NCBI GenBank assembly: GCA_947598585.1
Contig: CANQFK010000006.1
Span: forward strand, 1-36,417
Direction of reading: 5' to 3'
DNA from: an uncultured Clostridia bacterium
GTDB lineage: Bacteria > Bacillota > Clostridia > Christensenellales > Pumilibacteraceae
Length of the DNA: 36,417 nt
Shown: piece by piece, positions 23,810 to 30,756 of the stretch
How the letters are laid out: each line of letters starts with the position of its first letter
Position numbering within the stretch: position 1 is the first letter of the stretch
Program-made: the position numbers and the translations under genes
The notes under the pieces: generated by a model
The model's database searches: none
Seen by the model: the letters and a program-made list of their open reading frames with translations, nothing else
Told to the model about the DNA's origin: nothing

Positions 23810-24436
23810 TTATTTAGTCGGACTTTCTTCTTCGGGACGGAGCATTTTTACGAGCGCCTCCGCGACCGATTTGATCGACGCGTTGGTCGTATTTATGCAA
23901 ATGTCGTAGTTGTTTTTGTCGCCCCATTTGCGCCCCGTATAGAACATATAATATTTGGCACGATGCCTGTCTACCTTGCGGATATTGCGCCATATCTGCC
24001 TGTCGTTGAGCATTTCGTTTTCCTTGACGTTTTTGCGGCAACGCTCTATTCGATATTCGGGCGCGGCATAGACGAATATCCTGAACGGGTGACGATCCCT
24101 AAGAATATAGTCGGCGCATCTGCCCACTATAACGCAATCGGATTTATCCGCCATTTCCGTTATTATGTTGCTCTGTTCCACATAGATATTGGTCGCTTGA
24201 TCCATGCTCATGCTCACGCCGGGATAAAACGAATGTCCTATGGTTATGGGAAAACTTGCCATGGGACTGTGTTCCAAAACTTGTTTGACATAAGATTCCG
24301 CAAGTTCGGTCTTTTCAGCGATGCCCGTGATGATCTCGTTGTCGTAATATGCAAATCCGAGCATTTCGGAAAGACGTTTGCCGAGTTCACGACCTCCGCT
24401 ACCGAGTTCACGACCTATCGTTATAATTTTATTCAT
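23810..24436 (-). CDS. Cytidylate-kinase-like protein
   Basis: A 208-aa P-loop protein of the cytidylate kinase-like family. The nucleotide-binding loop is GRELGSGGRELGK near the N-terminus, and VIVGRCADYIL and the Arg-rich lid (RIERCRKNVKENEM, then RHRAKYYMFYTGRKWGD) follow. True CMP kinase (Cmk) of Bacillota is usually a different, about 220-aa sequence with GPAGSGKST; this relative is widespread in Clostridia and its substrate is not established. The start is the ATG at 24436, with GGAGG five bases before it; a GTG two codons earlier overlaps the ribosome binding site. It is the third gene of the fumarase operon, 16 bases after the beta subunit. Confidence 0.88.
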   Translation of the reverse strand: MNKIITIGRELGSGGRELGKRLSEMLGFAYYDNEIITGIAEKTELAESYVKQVLEHSPMASFPITIGHSFYPGVSMSMDQATNIYVEQSNIITEMADKSDCVIVGRCADYILRDRHPFRIFVYAAPEYRIERCRKNVKENEMLNDRQIWRNIRKVDRHRAKYYMFYTGRKWGDKNNYDICINTTNASIKSVAEALVKMLRPEEESPTK

Positions 24437-24452
24437 ACGCACCTCCGAATTT

Positions 24453-24977
24453 TTATCTGTTATATATGCAGTTGCCTTTGCTGTCGATCGCCACGATCGC
24501 AGGAAAATCTTCCACCCAAAGTTCCCTTACCGCTTCGGTCCCGAGATCGTCATAAGCAATGACCTTTGCTTTTTTCACGCGCTCGCTGTACATGGCGCCC
24601 GCGCCGCCTATCGCCGCAAAATACACGCATTTGTTGCGGACAATGGCGTCCGTGACTTCCTTGCCGCGTTTGCCCTTGCCTATCATTGCTTTTAGCCCGT
24701 TGTCCATGAGCGTAGGGGCATAAGGATCCATTCGATATGAAGTGGTGGGGCCGCAACTGCCTATTACCGCACCCTCTTTTGCAGGGCAAGGTCCGACATA
24801 GTATATCGTCTGCCCTTTTATCTCAAACGGAAGATCGCCCTTTGCTATGCTTTCCGTCATGCGCTTATGAGCAGCATCTCTGCCCGTGAGCATTTTGCCC
24901 GTAAGCAGAACGGCGTCGCCTGCACGGAGCCCTAAAATATCCTCATCTTTTATGGGAAGCGTTATCTTTTTTATCAT
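24453..24977 (-). CDS. Class I fumarate hydratase, beta (C-terminal) subunit
   Basis: A 174-aa subunit carrying the C-terminal half of class I fumarases and related tartrate dehydratases. It starts MIKKITLPIKDEDI and shows GDAVLLTGKMLTGRDAAHKR, YYVGPCPAK, GSCGPTTSYRMD and the IGKGKRG loop. With the alpha subunit it would interconvert fumarate and malate. The ATG at 24977 overlaps the alpha stop as ATGA and has GGAGG before it; the longer frame upstream lies in alpha. L-tartrate dehydratase is the main alternative, since the two cannot be told apart without experiment or phylogeny. Confidence 0.9.
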   Translation of the reverse strand: MIKKITLPIKDEDILGLRAGDAVLLTGKMLTGRDAAHKRMTESIAKGDLPFEIKGQTIYYVGPCPAKEGAVIGSCGPTTSYRMDPYAPTLMDNGLKAMIGKGKRGKEVTDAIVRNKCVYFAAIGGAGAMYSERVKKAKVIAYDDLGTEAVRELWVEDFPAIVAIDSKGNCIYNR

Positions 24978-25816
24978 ATTACCTCCGTTTTTGCCAATCT
25001 GTGCGCGTTGCACTGAATGGATATTCCGACGGGCAAAGCCGCTATATGGGTAGGATATTTTTCTATACGCACTTCGAGCGCGGTAGCGTTGCCGCCAAAG
25101 CCTTGCGCTCCTATGCCGAGGTCGTTTATGCGTCGGAGCAACGTTTCTTCCATTTTCCGAAGCTCGGGATCCGTCGATCGCACTCCCACATCGCGAAGAA
25201 GCGCTTTCTTTGCCAAAAGCATCGCATGATCCGCCGTGCCGCCTATCCCGACTCCGACGATAATGGGAGGACAGGGATTGGAGCCCGCAAGCGAAACGGC
25301 CTCCACCACTTTATCCATAACGCCTTCCACGCCCGCCGCGGGAGTGAGCATATAAAGTTTGCTCATGTTCTCGCTGCCGAAGCCCTTGGGCAATAACGTG
25401 AGTTTTACCTTGTCGCCGCTTACAAGCGAAGTATGTATTATGGCGGGAGTGTTGTCGCCCGTGTTCTTTCTCGTTATAGGGTCGAGAACGCTGTTTCGCA
25501 GGTGATTTTCCCTGTACCCGCGCCGTATGCCCTCGTTGACGGCATCGACAAAGCTGCCGCCCGTAAAATGGACTTCCTGACCTATCTCGGCGAAAATTAT
25601 CGCCATGCCCGTGTCCTGACAAACGGGTATCTTGCGTTCGGACGCAAGTTTCGCGTTATCGCAGAGAGTTTTGAGCGCGAATGACGCCGTGTCGTTCGTT
25701 TCGTTTTTCGCGGCATTTTCCATGAGTTCATAAGCGCCGGGAGCAAGATCGAAACAGGCGGATCGCACCAGATCTTCGACAGCCGAAGTAATATGTTGTA
25801 CGCATAAATCTTTCAT
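24974..25816 (-). CDS. Class I fumarate hydratase, alpha (N-terminal) subunit
   Basis: A 280-aa subunit binding the catalytic, oxygen-sensitive [4Fe-4S] cluster. Cluster cysteines are expected in PVCQDTGM and NPCPPIIVGVGIGGTAD, and one more near the C-terminus (SIQCNAHR); GFGSENMSKL is another family signature. Oxygen lability fits an anaerobe. The ATG at 25816 has no ribosome binding site. The -10 hexamer of its promoter ends six bases before it, so the transcript probably begins at or next to the ATG. A GTG five codons earlier lies inside the promoter and is unlikely to be used. First gene of an alpha-beta-cytidylate-kinase-like operon. Confidence 0.92.
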   Translation of the reverse strand: MKDLCVQHITSAVEDLVRSACFDLAPGAYELMENAAKNETNDTASFALKTLCDNAKLASERKIPVCQDTGMAIIFAEIGQEVHFTGGSFVDAVNEGIRRGYRENHLRNSVLDPITRKNTGDNTPAIIHTSLVSGDKVKLTLLPKGFGSENMSKLYMLTPAAGVEGVMDKVVEAVSLAGSNPCPPIIVGVGIGGTADHAMLLAKKALLRDVGVRSTDPELRKMEETLLRRINDLGIGAQGFGGNATALEVRIEKYPTHIAALPVGISIQCNAHRLAKTEVI

Positions 25817-25822
25817 GGTATA

Positions 25823-25851
25823 ATTATACACCTGTTTTTATAAAAAATCAA
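25823..25851 (-). promoter_or_regulatory. Promoter of the fumarase operon, apparently leaderless
   Basis: On the - strand, TTGATT (25851-25846), a 17-base spacer and TATAAT (25828-25823). Transcription should start near 25816-25817, which is the ATG. The -10 lies in a perfect 12-bp palindrome GTATAATTATAC (25818-25829), a possible operator. Confidence 0.7.
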
Positions 25852-25885
25852 GTATTTATCAAAATTTTTTGTTGGTTGATTTTGC

Positions 25886-25914
25886 TTGAATTTCAATGGC
25901 GAACGTGCTATAAT
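25886..25914 (+). promoter_or_regulatory. Promoter of ktrB, nearly leaderless
   Basis: TTGAAT (25886-25891), a 17-base spacer and TATAAT (25909-25914) with TGC before it (extended -10). Transcription should start near 25921, only about five bases before the ATG at 25926, with no ribosome binding site between them. Confidence 0.75.
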
Positions 25915-25925
25915 AGTAAGTACTT

Positions 25926-27275
25926 ATGCAAGGAAAGAAAAAACTCAAATTAACATCTTGGCAATTCATTGCGCTCGGGTACCTTTTGGTCATTATGATC
26001 GGAAGTTTTTTGCTGTCCTTGCCCATATCCGCAAGGGACTCGACGTGGACGCCTTTTTTGAATTCGCTTTTTACCGCCGTTTCGGCGACGTGCGTGACAG
26101 GTCTTTCCGTATACGACACATATCTGCATTGGTCGATATTCGGTCAGATCGTTATCCTTATCATGATACAGATCGGCGGCATAGGCTTTATGACGATAAT
26201 CACGCTCTTTTCGCTCCTTATCCGCAAACAGATAGGGATATATGAGCGCAGAATACTCATGCAATCGTCGGGCAGCATGCGCGCTACGGGAGTAATAAAG
26301 CTGATACGTCGCATACTCATATGGACGGCGATATTCGAGGGCGCGGGCGTCATTTTGCTGTCGATCAGGTTTTGCGCCGACTTCGGATTCTTTAAGGGGC
26401 TGTATTTCGCCCTGTTCCACTCCGTTTCGGCTTTTTGCAACGCGGGCTTCGATCTTATGGGCATATTGGGCGAAAACTCTTCCCTCATACCCTATGCGGG
26501 CGACGCGCTCGTCAATATTACGATAATGGCGCTTATATTTATAGGCGGCATAGGCTTTATCGTGTGGGACGAATTGATAGACAAGAAATTCAACGTAAAC
26601 CGCCTCGGCTTACATTCGAGGATAGTTATCGCAACAAGTTCCATTCTCGTTTTGTCGGGCGCGTTCATATTCTTTTTGCTCGAACACAACAACGCTTTGA
26701 GCGGCATGTCGCCCGGGAAAGCGCTGCTCGTTTCGCTGTTTCAATCCGTATCGCCTCGAACGGCGGGCTTTAAGACCGTAGATCTAAAAGATCTTAACGA
26801 GGGCACAAAGCTGTTTGTTTCCATGCTCATGTTTATAGGCGGCAGCAGCGGAAGCACGGCGGGCGGCATAAAAACCACGACTTTCGTCATTCTGATCTTC
26901 GGTATCGCGGCGACCGCGCGCGGAACTACCGACATTCGCATAGGAAAAAGACGTGTGGAACTTTCGCTTTTGAGCCAGGCTTGCACTTTGCTCGCCACTT
27001 ATATAATTGCCGTAATGGCGTCCACCGTGATAATTTGCGCCATAGAACCGGGTCCGTTGCCTCTTGCGGACGTCTTGGTCGAAACGGTTTCGGCGATAGC
27101 GACTTGCGGGTTGAGCGTGGGCATAACTTCGGATTTGTCCGCCATATCGCTCTCGCTGCTCATGGCGCTTATGTATATAGGCAGAGTGGGAATAATCACT
27201 CTCGCCCTCGCTTTCTTCGAAAAACGCGCCAATCCGCCCATGCAAAGACCGATCGAAAAAATTCTTATAGGCTAA
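25926..27275 (+). CDS. ktrB: KtrB-type potassium (K+/Na+ symport) channel subunit
   Basis: A 449-aa membrane protein of the Trk/Ktr superfamily that carries K+ into the cell, usually with Na+ in Ktr systems. Four pore repeats are visible through their filter segments: SATCVTGLSV, SAFCNAGFDL, SPRTAGFKTV and IATCGLSVGI, each with the central glycine that lines the pore. The short N-terminus and the size fit KtrB rather than TrkH. The ATG has no upstream ribosome binding site. KtrA follows after 12 bases, confirming a two-component transporter. The gene is divergent from the fumarase operon. Confidence 0.93.
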   Translation: MQGKKKLKLTSWQFIALGYLLVIMIGSFLLSLPISARDSTWTPFLNSLFTAVSATCVTGLSVYDTYLHWSIFGQIVILIMIQIGGIGFMTIITLFSLLIRKQIGIYERRILMQSSGSMRATGVIKLIRRILIWTAIFEGAGVILLSIRFCADFGFFKGLYFALFHSVSAFCNAGFDLMGILGENSSLIPYAGDALVNITIMALIFIGGIGFIVWDELIDKKFNVNRLGLHSRIVIATSSILVLSGAFIFFLLEHNNALSGMSPGKALLVSLFQSVSPRTAGFKTVDLKDLNEGTKLFVSMLMFIGGSSGSTAGGIKTTTFVILIFGIAATARGTTDIRIGKRRVELSLLSQACTLLATYIIAVMASTVIICAIEPGPLPLADVLVETVSAIATCGLSVGITSDLSAISLSLLMALMYIGRVGIITLALAFFEKRANPPMQRPIEKILIG

Positions 27276-27287
27276 AAAGGAGATATT

Positions 27288-27941
27288 ATGAAATCTATAC
27301 TGATAATAGGAATGGGAAAATTCGGAAAATTACTCGGTTCGAGGCTACTCGAACTCGGAAACGAGGTCATGATAGTAGACAAGGACGAAGCGACCATTCA
27401 GGAGCTCGCGCCCATGTACACCAACTCTTATATCGGCAACTGCACCAACGAGGGCGTTCTTCGCAGCCTCGGCGTAAACAATTTCGATATTTGCTTTGTC
27501 GCCATAGGAACGGACTTTCAATCTTCGCTCGAAATAACTTCTCTGCTTAAAGATCTCGGCGCGAAATACGTTATTTCCAAAGCCGAACGCGATATCCAGG
27601 CGAAGTTTTTGCTGAGGAACGGCGCGGACGAAATAGTTTATCCCGAACGCGACGTCGCCCTCAAACTCGCAATGCGGTGCAACGCGCACAATATTTTCGA
27701 CTTCATTGAGCTGACGAGCGATCTGGGCATATTCGAGATCGCCGTGCCCAAAAAGTGGTTGAAGCACACCATTGCCGAACTCAATATCCGCAAACGTTTT
27801 TCGGTGAACGTCCTCGCCATAAAAAAAGGTTCGTCGATAAACCCCATGCCGGGACCCGAATATATATTCTGTCCCGAAGATCATATAGTCGTGCTCGGCA
27901 AGCCCAACGATATAATAAATATCTCGGGCAAAAATTCATAA
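27288..27941 (+). CDS. ktrA: KtrA-type regulatory subunit of the potassium channel
   Basis: A 217-aa cytoplasmic RCK protein that gates KtrB. The N-terminal Rossmann domain binds nucleotides through GMGKFG (GxGxxG, residues 8-13), with the acidic end of strand 2 at VDKDE; the C-terminal TrkA-C domain covers about residues 135-217. In Bacillus, ATP/ADP on the RCK ring and c-di-AMP on the TrkA-C domain control the channel; the same control here is inference. AAGGAG lies seven bases before the ATG. Confidence 0.95.
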   Translation: MKSILIIGMGKFGKLLGSRLLELGNEVMIVDKDEATIQELAPMYTNSYIGNCTNEGVLRSLGVNNFDICFVAIGTDFQSSLEITSLLKDLGAKYVISKAERDIQAKFLLRNGADEIVYPERDVALKLAMRCNAHNIFDFIELTSDLGIFEIAVPKKWLKHTIAELNIRKRFSVNVLAIKKGSSINPMPGPEYIFCPEDHIVVLGKPNDIINISGKNS

Positions 27942-27950
27942 GGAGCGCTC

Positions 27951-28535
27951 ATGACAAAGCTGTTATTTATCGGACACGCCTCTTTTCGCCTTACGTCGAA
28001 CTGCGGCAAAGTTATATATATCGACCCGTACTTCGAGGGCGATTACTCGGTAAAAGCCGATCTCGTGCTCGTAACGCACGAACATTTCGATCACAACGCC
28101 GTCGATCTCGTGTCGCTGAATGAGGGCGGAAAGATCTTGTGCGCAAAAGATTTCATAGACGGAAAAGATCTCCGCACGATAAAGATCGGCGATATCACCG
28201 TCACCGCCGTTCCCGCCTACAACAAAAATCACGCCCGCGGCTGCGTCGGATATGTGATAAACGTCGACGGACTCAACCTCTACTTTGCGGGAGATACGGA
28301 CCAAACCGAATATATGTCGTCGATGAAAGATATCGACTACGCCTTTCTCCCCATAGACGGTATTTATAACATGGGGCCCGAAAAAGCCACTGTTTGCGCA
28401 CAGGCGATAGGCGCAAAATTCAGCGTGCCCATTCACACGGCACCGCCCGAAAACGAATATAACGAAGATACGGTAAGGCGTTTCACTCCCAAAAACAAAC
28501 TCGTAATAAGGCAAGGAAACGAAGTTATCCTATAA
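27951..28535 (+). CDS. MBL-fold metal-dependent hydrolase (UlaG-like)
   Basis: A 194-aa metallo-beta-lactamase-fold protein with HEHFDH at residues 43-48 (HxHxDH), a downstream GDT (FAGDTDQ) and a late histidine (SVPIHTAPP). The N-terminus LLFIGHASFRL is typical of the UlaG-like group of small hydrolases, whose substrates vary (phosphodiesters, lactones). It begins nine bases after ktrA with GGAGC in front, so it belongs to the Ktr transcript. Whether it has anything to do with potassium or c-di-AMP is unknown. Confidence 0.88.
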   Translation: MTKLLFIGHASFRLTSNCGKVIYIDPYFEGDYSVKADLVLVTHEHFDHNAVDLVSLNEGGKILCAKDFIDGKDLRTIKIGDITVTAVPAYNKNHARGCVGYVINVDGLNLYFAGDTDQTEYMSSMKDIDYAFLPIDGIYNMGPEKATVCAQAIGAKFSVPIHTAPPENEYNEDTVRRFTPKNKLVIRQGNEVIL

Positions 28536-28565
28536 AATTTTATCTTTTCGGTCATAAAACCGCGT

Positions 28566-28620
28566 CCAAACAACTATCTTAAATCAGCTTATATATTAAG
28601 TCGGTCACGGCGGCGTTTGG
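28566..28620 (+). other. Possible hairpin in the mntP leader
   Basis: CCAAAC (28566-28571) pairs with GTTTGG (28615-28620), and CTTAA (28578-28582) pairs with TTAAG (28596-28600). It lies between the MBL gene and mntP, just before the ribosome binding site. The conserved yybP-ykoY (manganese riboswitch) motifs are not recognisable, so this is only a candidate leader structure. Confidence 0.3.
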
Positions 28621-28638
28621 TCGGCTTTCGGAGAAATT

Positions 28639-29193
28639 ATGCAAGTTTGGGAAATTTTTATCCTCGGCGTCGGACTGAGCATGGACGCGTTCGCGGTCGC
28701 CGTTTGCAAGGGACTGTCGAGCGAAAAATTCAACGTGCGATCCGCCCTCATCGTCGGCGTCTGGTTCGGCGTTTTTCAGGCTTTGATGCCGCTCATAGGA
28801 TATCTTTTGGGCGGTCTTGTTGCGTCGTATATCGAAGCGGTGGATCATTGGATAGCTTTTATTCTGCTCGCGTTTATCGGCGGCAAAATGATCTACGAGG
28901 CGATAAGGGGCGAAGAAGAACACGACGCGTCCGTATCGTTCAAGGTCATGCTCCCGCTCGCCATAGGCACGAGCATCGACGCCATGGCAGCAGGCATAAC
29001 TCTTGCCTTTGAGAGCGTGAATATCTTTATCGCGATCGCCATTATCGGCGTCACGACCTTTGCGTTTTCGGCGATAGGTGTGAAAATAGGAAATATTTTC
29101 GGAGCGAAATTCAAAAACAAAGCCGAGATATTCGGCGGCGCCGTCCTCATTATTCTCGGAGCGAAAATACTTATCGAACATTTGTTCTTTTGA
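28639..29193 (+). CDS. mntP: MntP-family manganese efflux pump
   Basis: A 184-aa, six-helix membrane protein with the MntP signature: an acidic first-repeat motif LSMDAFAVAVCKG near residue 14 and its mirror GTSIDAMAAG near residue 113, which come from an internal duplication and include the aspartates needed for export. It would pump excess Mn2+ out of the cell. CGGAG precedes the ATG. It sits 103 bases after the MBL gene, without a clear terminator or promoter between, so it may be read from the ktr promoter or have its own start. A DtxR-family regulator is encoded in the window but far away. Confidence 0.93.
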   Translation: MQVWEIFILGVGLSMDAFAVAVCKGLSSEKFNVRSALIVGVWFGVFQALMPLIGYLLGGLVASYIEAVDHWIAFILLAFIGGKMIYEAIRGEEEHDASVSFKVMLPLAIGTSIDAMAAGITLAFESVNIFIAIAIIGVTTFAFSAIGVKIGNIFGAKFKNKAEIFGGAVLIILGAKILIEHLFF

Positions 29194-29246
29194 TATGCGC
29201 GGAATAAGGAAACGGCTTTGCGGATCTTAGTTTTGCTTTGTGAAAA

Positions 29247-29652
29247 CAATCCCCTCAGACTGCTTCGCAGCCCGCTCCCCTTACTAAGGGGCGCCTGAAA
29301 TATGGTTGCGAAATCATTATCATTACTAAGGGGCGCCTATCGTATGGTCGCGAAATCATGACCCCTGACTAAGGGGCGCCTATCGCGTCGCTATCCTCAC
29401 TTATTTCCACTCTCGTGCCGAAAGAGCAAGAACTGCCCTTTATGTTAGGTCGCTCCTTTTCGTAAAAATTGCAAGCATTTTTACGAGCGCCTTGCGCCGC
29501 CACCTTCACCCGACGACTTCGTCGCCACCCTCTCCCTCATGTATAAGGGAGAGGGCTTTCTTGTGGTAGGCAAAGGCGCGTGATTTTGCCACCTTTAAAA
29601 AAGGCGCCACTTAGTAAGGGGAGCTGTCGCCGTCAGGCGACTGAGGGGATTG
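29247..29652. repeat. 406-bp intergenic element with inverted-repeat arms
   Basis: The left arm (29247-29296) and right arm (29602-29652) are inverted copies: CAATCCCCTCAG matches perfectly at 29247-29258 and 29641-29652, and GCTCCCCTTACTAAG at 29274-29288 and 29610-29624. Each arm itself folds (CCCCTTA-C-TAAGGGG; CTGC-TTC-GCAG on the left, GTCGCC-GTCA-GGCGAC on the right). Inside are a 9-bp hairpin CGTAAAAAT/ATTTTTACG (29461-29485) and a perfect 10-bp hairpin CCCTCTCCCT/AGGGAGAGGG (29528-29555). No transposase. Similar G-rich palindromic repeats are, to my knowledge, scattered in Clostridia genomes. The remainder of 29194-29841 holds no gene. Confidence 0.85.
29283..29381 (+). repeat. Three direct repeats, 42-43 bp period
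   Basis: ACTAAGGGGCGCCT begins at 29283, 29325 and 29368. The first two units also share ATGGTxGCGAAATCAT. The array starts in the left arm of the inverted-repeat element and looks like local tandem amplification of its inner end. Confidence 0.85.
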
Positions 29653-29765
29653 TAAAGGGGTCGAGAAAATTTAATAGACACAACCTTAGGTCGAAGCAAG
29701 GCTTCCTCGCTTATAAAGCAAGATTGAAAAGTACGGTTCTTCCGAAAGGGGAAAATGCTACATTG

Positions 29766-29802
29766 AAAAACGGCTTGACGCGATCGCCAAACCGTCTTTT
29801 TT
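29766..29802. terminator. Terminator after the TSCPD gene, possibly bidirectional
   Basis: ACGG (29770-29773) and TTG pair with CAA and CCGT (29792-29795), with an A run on one side and a T run on the other. On the - strand it ends the TSCPD/peroxidase-like transcript. Confidence 0.6.
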
Positions 29803-29813
29803 AAATTTCTATG

Positions 29814-29839
29814 AGGCACCATGTCTGTGCCTTTTTTTT
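29814..29839 (+). terminator. Small + strand terminator
   Basis: AGGCAC (29814-29819) pairs with GTGCCT (29827-29832), seven-base loop, followed by eight T. It would stop read-through coming from mntP and the repeat element. Confidence 0.65.
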
Positions 29840-29841
29840 CA

Positions 29842-30111
29842 TCAATGTTTGCCGTCAAGTTCCGCCTGCTTGGCTGCCATGACTGCTTTTGCGAGTTGAT
29901 CGCCGCACGAAGTGGATTTAAGTCCGCAAGTCACGCCGCTCAACTTGGAAGCGATCTCGTCGGCTGTCATACCGTTTACGAGAATGGGAATGCTTTTCAG
30001 ATTTCCGTTACAGCCGCCCGTGAATTTAACGTTGGTCACCACTCCCTTATCTATGTCGAGATCGATGACTGTCGAGCAAGTGTTCTGAGTTTTGTATGTA
30101 TAATGTATCAT
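29842..30111 (-). CDS. TSCPD-domain protein (TIGR03905-like)
   Basis: An 89-aa protein built of a single TSCPD domain, named after a motif that here reads TSCGDQLAKAV near the C-terminus. Four cysteines are spaced as in the TIGR03905 group (TCSTV, GGCNGN, TCGLKSTSCG), suggesting a metal or Fe-S site. A related domain forms the C-terminal tail of some class II ribonucleotide reductases. The free-standing protein is common in Clostridia and its function is not known. Its ATG overlaps the end of the peroxidase-like gene as ATGA. Confidence 0.88.
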   Translation of the reverse strand: MIHYTYKTQNTCSTVIDLDIDKGVVTNVKFTGGCNGNLKSIPILVNGMTADEIASKLSGVTCGLKSTSCGDQLAKAVMAAKQAELDGKH

Positions 30112-30632
30112 AGATTCTTTTCTATCTCCTTTTCCACAACTTTCATGCTTACCGTCGGCTCGTAACGCGCCACGATATGTCCGCTTCGGTCGATAAGAAA
30201 TTTAGTGAAATCCCACTTTATCTTGCCGTTGCTCTTGTAATTTTTGTCCTGCTTTTTGACGGCTTTGGACACGAACAAGCCCTTTACGCCCTTAAAGCCC
30301 TCGAATTTGGTATTGTCGCTCAGCCATTTGAAGAGCGGCAAGGCGTTTTCGCCCACCACGTCCACCTTGGCGAACTGTTTGAACGTGACGCCGTACTTGG
30401 ACGCGCCATCATTTTCGCTTTGAGGCTGTTCGCCGAATTGATCGCAGGGAAAATCCAGAATTTCAAAGCCGCGTTCTTTGTTTGCGGCATATATCGCCTG
30501 TAAATTCTTGTATTGTTTTGTGAAAAAGCGTTCGATAGCGGTATTGACTATAAGCAATACTTTACCTTTGTAATAGGAAAGCGGGATCTCCTCTCCGTTT
30601 CGCCCCGTTACACTGAAATCATAAACATTCAT
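30108..30632 (-). CDS. Glutathione-peroxidase-like protein lacking the peroxidatic cysteine
   Basis: A 174-aa thioredoxin-fold protein clearly related to glutathione peroxidases: GKVLLIVNTA (residues 23-32), FTKQYKNLQ, ILDFPCDQFGEQ (58-69), KWDFTKFLIDR (139-149) and ARYEPT. The active-site segment NTATKCGFTPQY of the family reads NTAIERFFTKQY here, so the peroxidatic Cys/Sec position is Arg35 (codon CGC, not TGA). The usual Trp-Asn of the catalytic tetrad is Trp140-Asp141. Cys63 in FPC, which can act as a resolving cysteine, is kept. There is also an insertion around residues 110-135 (SNTKFEGFKGVKG). The frame is intact with its own promoter, so it is likely expressed but may not be a classical peroxidase. 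Confidence 0.88.
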   Translation of the reverse strand: MNVYDFSVTGRNGEEIPLSYYKGKVLLIVNTAIERFFTKQYKNLQAIYAANKERGFEILDFPCDQFGEQPQSENDGASKYGVTFKQFAKVDVVGENALPLFKWLSDNTKFEGFKGVKGLFVSKAVKKQDKNYKSNGKIKWDFTKFLIDRSGHIVARYEPTVSMKVVEKEIEKNL

Positions 30633-30671
30633 CTAAGCCTCCACAACAAACACAGGTCGGATTTTTTAAAT

Positions 30672-30700
30672 AATTTAGCATATTTTGTCATTTTTGTCAA
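30672..30700 (-). promoter_or_regulatory. Promoter of the peroxidase-like/TSCPD pair
   Basis: On the - strand, TTGACA (30700-30695), a 17-base spacer and TAAATT (30677-30672) preceded by TGC (extended -10). Confidence 0.72.
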
Positions 30701-30713
30701 GCGGTATTTTTTT

Positions 30714-30750
30714 TATAGTAAAGCCCGAACGCAAATAAATGCACTCGGGC
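30714..30750 (-). terminator. Terminator after the ileS operon
   Basis: On the - strand, GCCCGAGTGC (30750-30741) pairs with GCGTTCGGGC (30732-30723), with two G-T pairs and an 8-base loop, followed by TTTACTAT. The T run is modest. Confidence 0.6.
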
Positions 30751-30756
30751 GATATT

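Noticed and set aside
28536-28638. yybP-ykoY manganese riboswitch before mntP
   Set aside because: The conserved loop motifs are not recognisable; only a weak hairpin can be drawn, so it is listed as a low-confidence structure.
29283-29381. Possible CRISPR array
   Set aside because: Only three units, with related rather than unique sequence between the short shared words, no cas genes, and a clear link to the inverted-repeat element.
29580-29804. 74-aa open frame after the repeat element
   Set aside because: Its first half is the translated right arm of the palindromic repeat and it ends in a terminator; such frames arise from repeats and are not credible genes.
30108-30632. Selenocysteine in the peroxidase-like protein
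   Set aside because: The codon at the catalytic position is CGC (Arg), not TGA, and there is no stop in the frame there.
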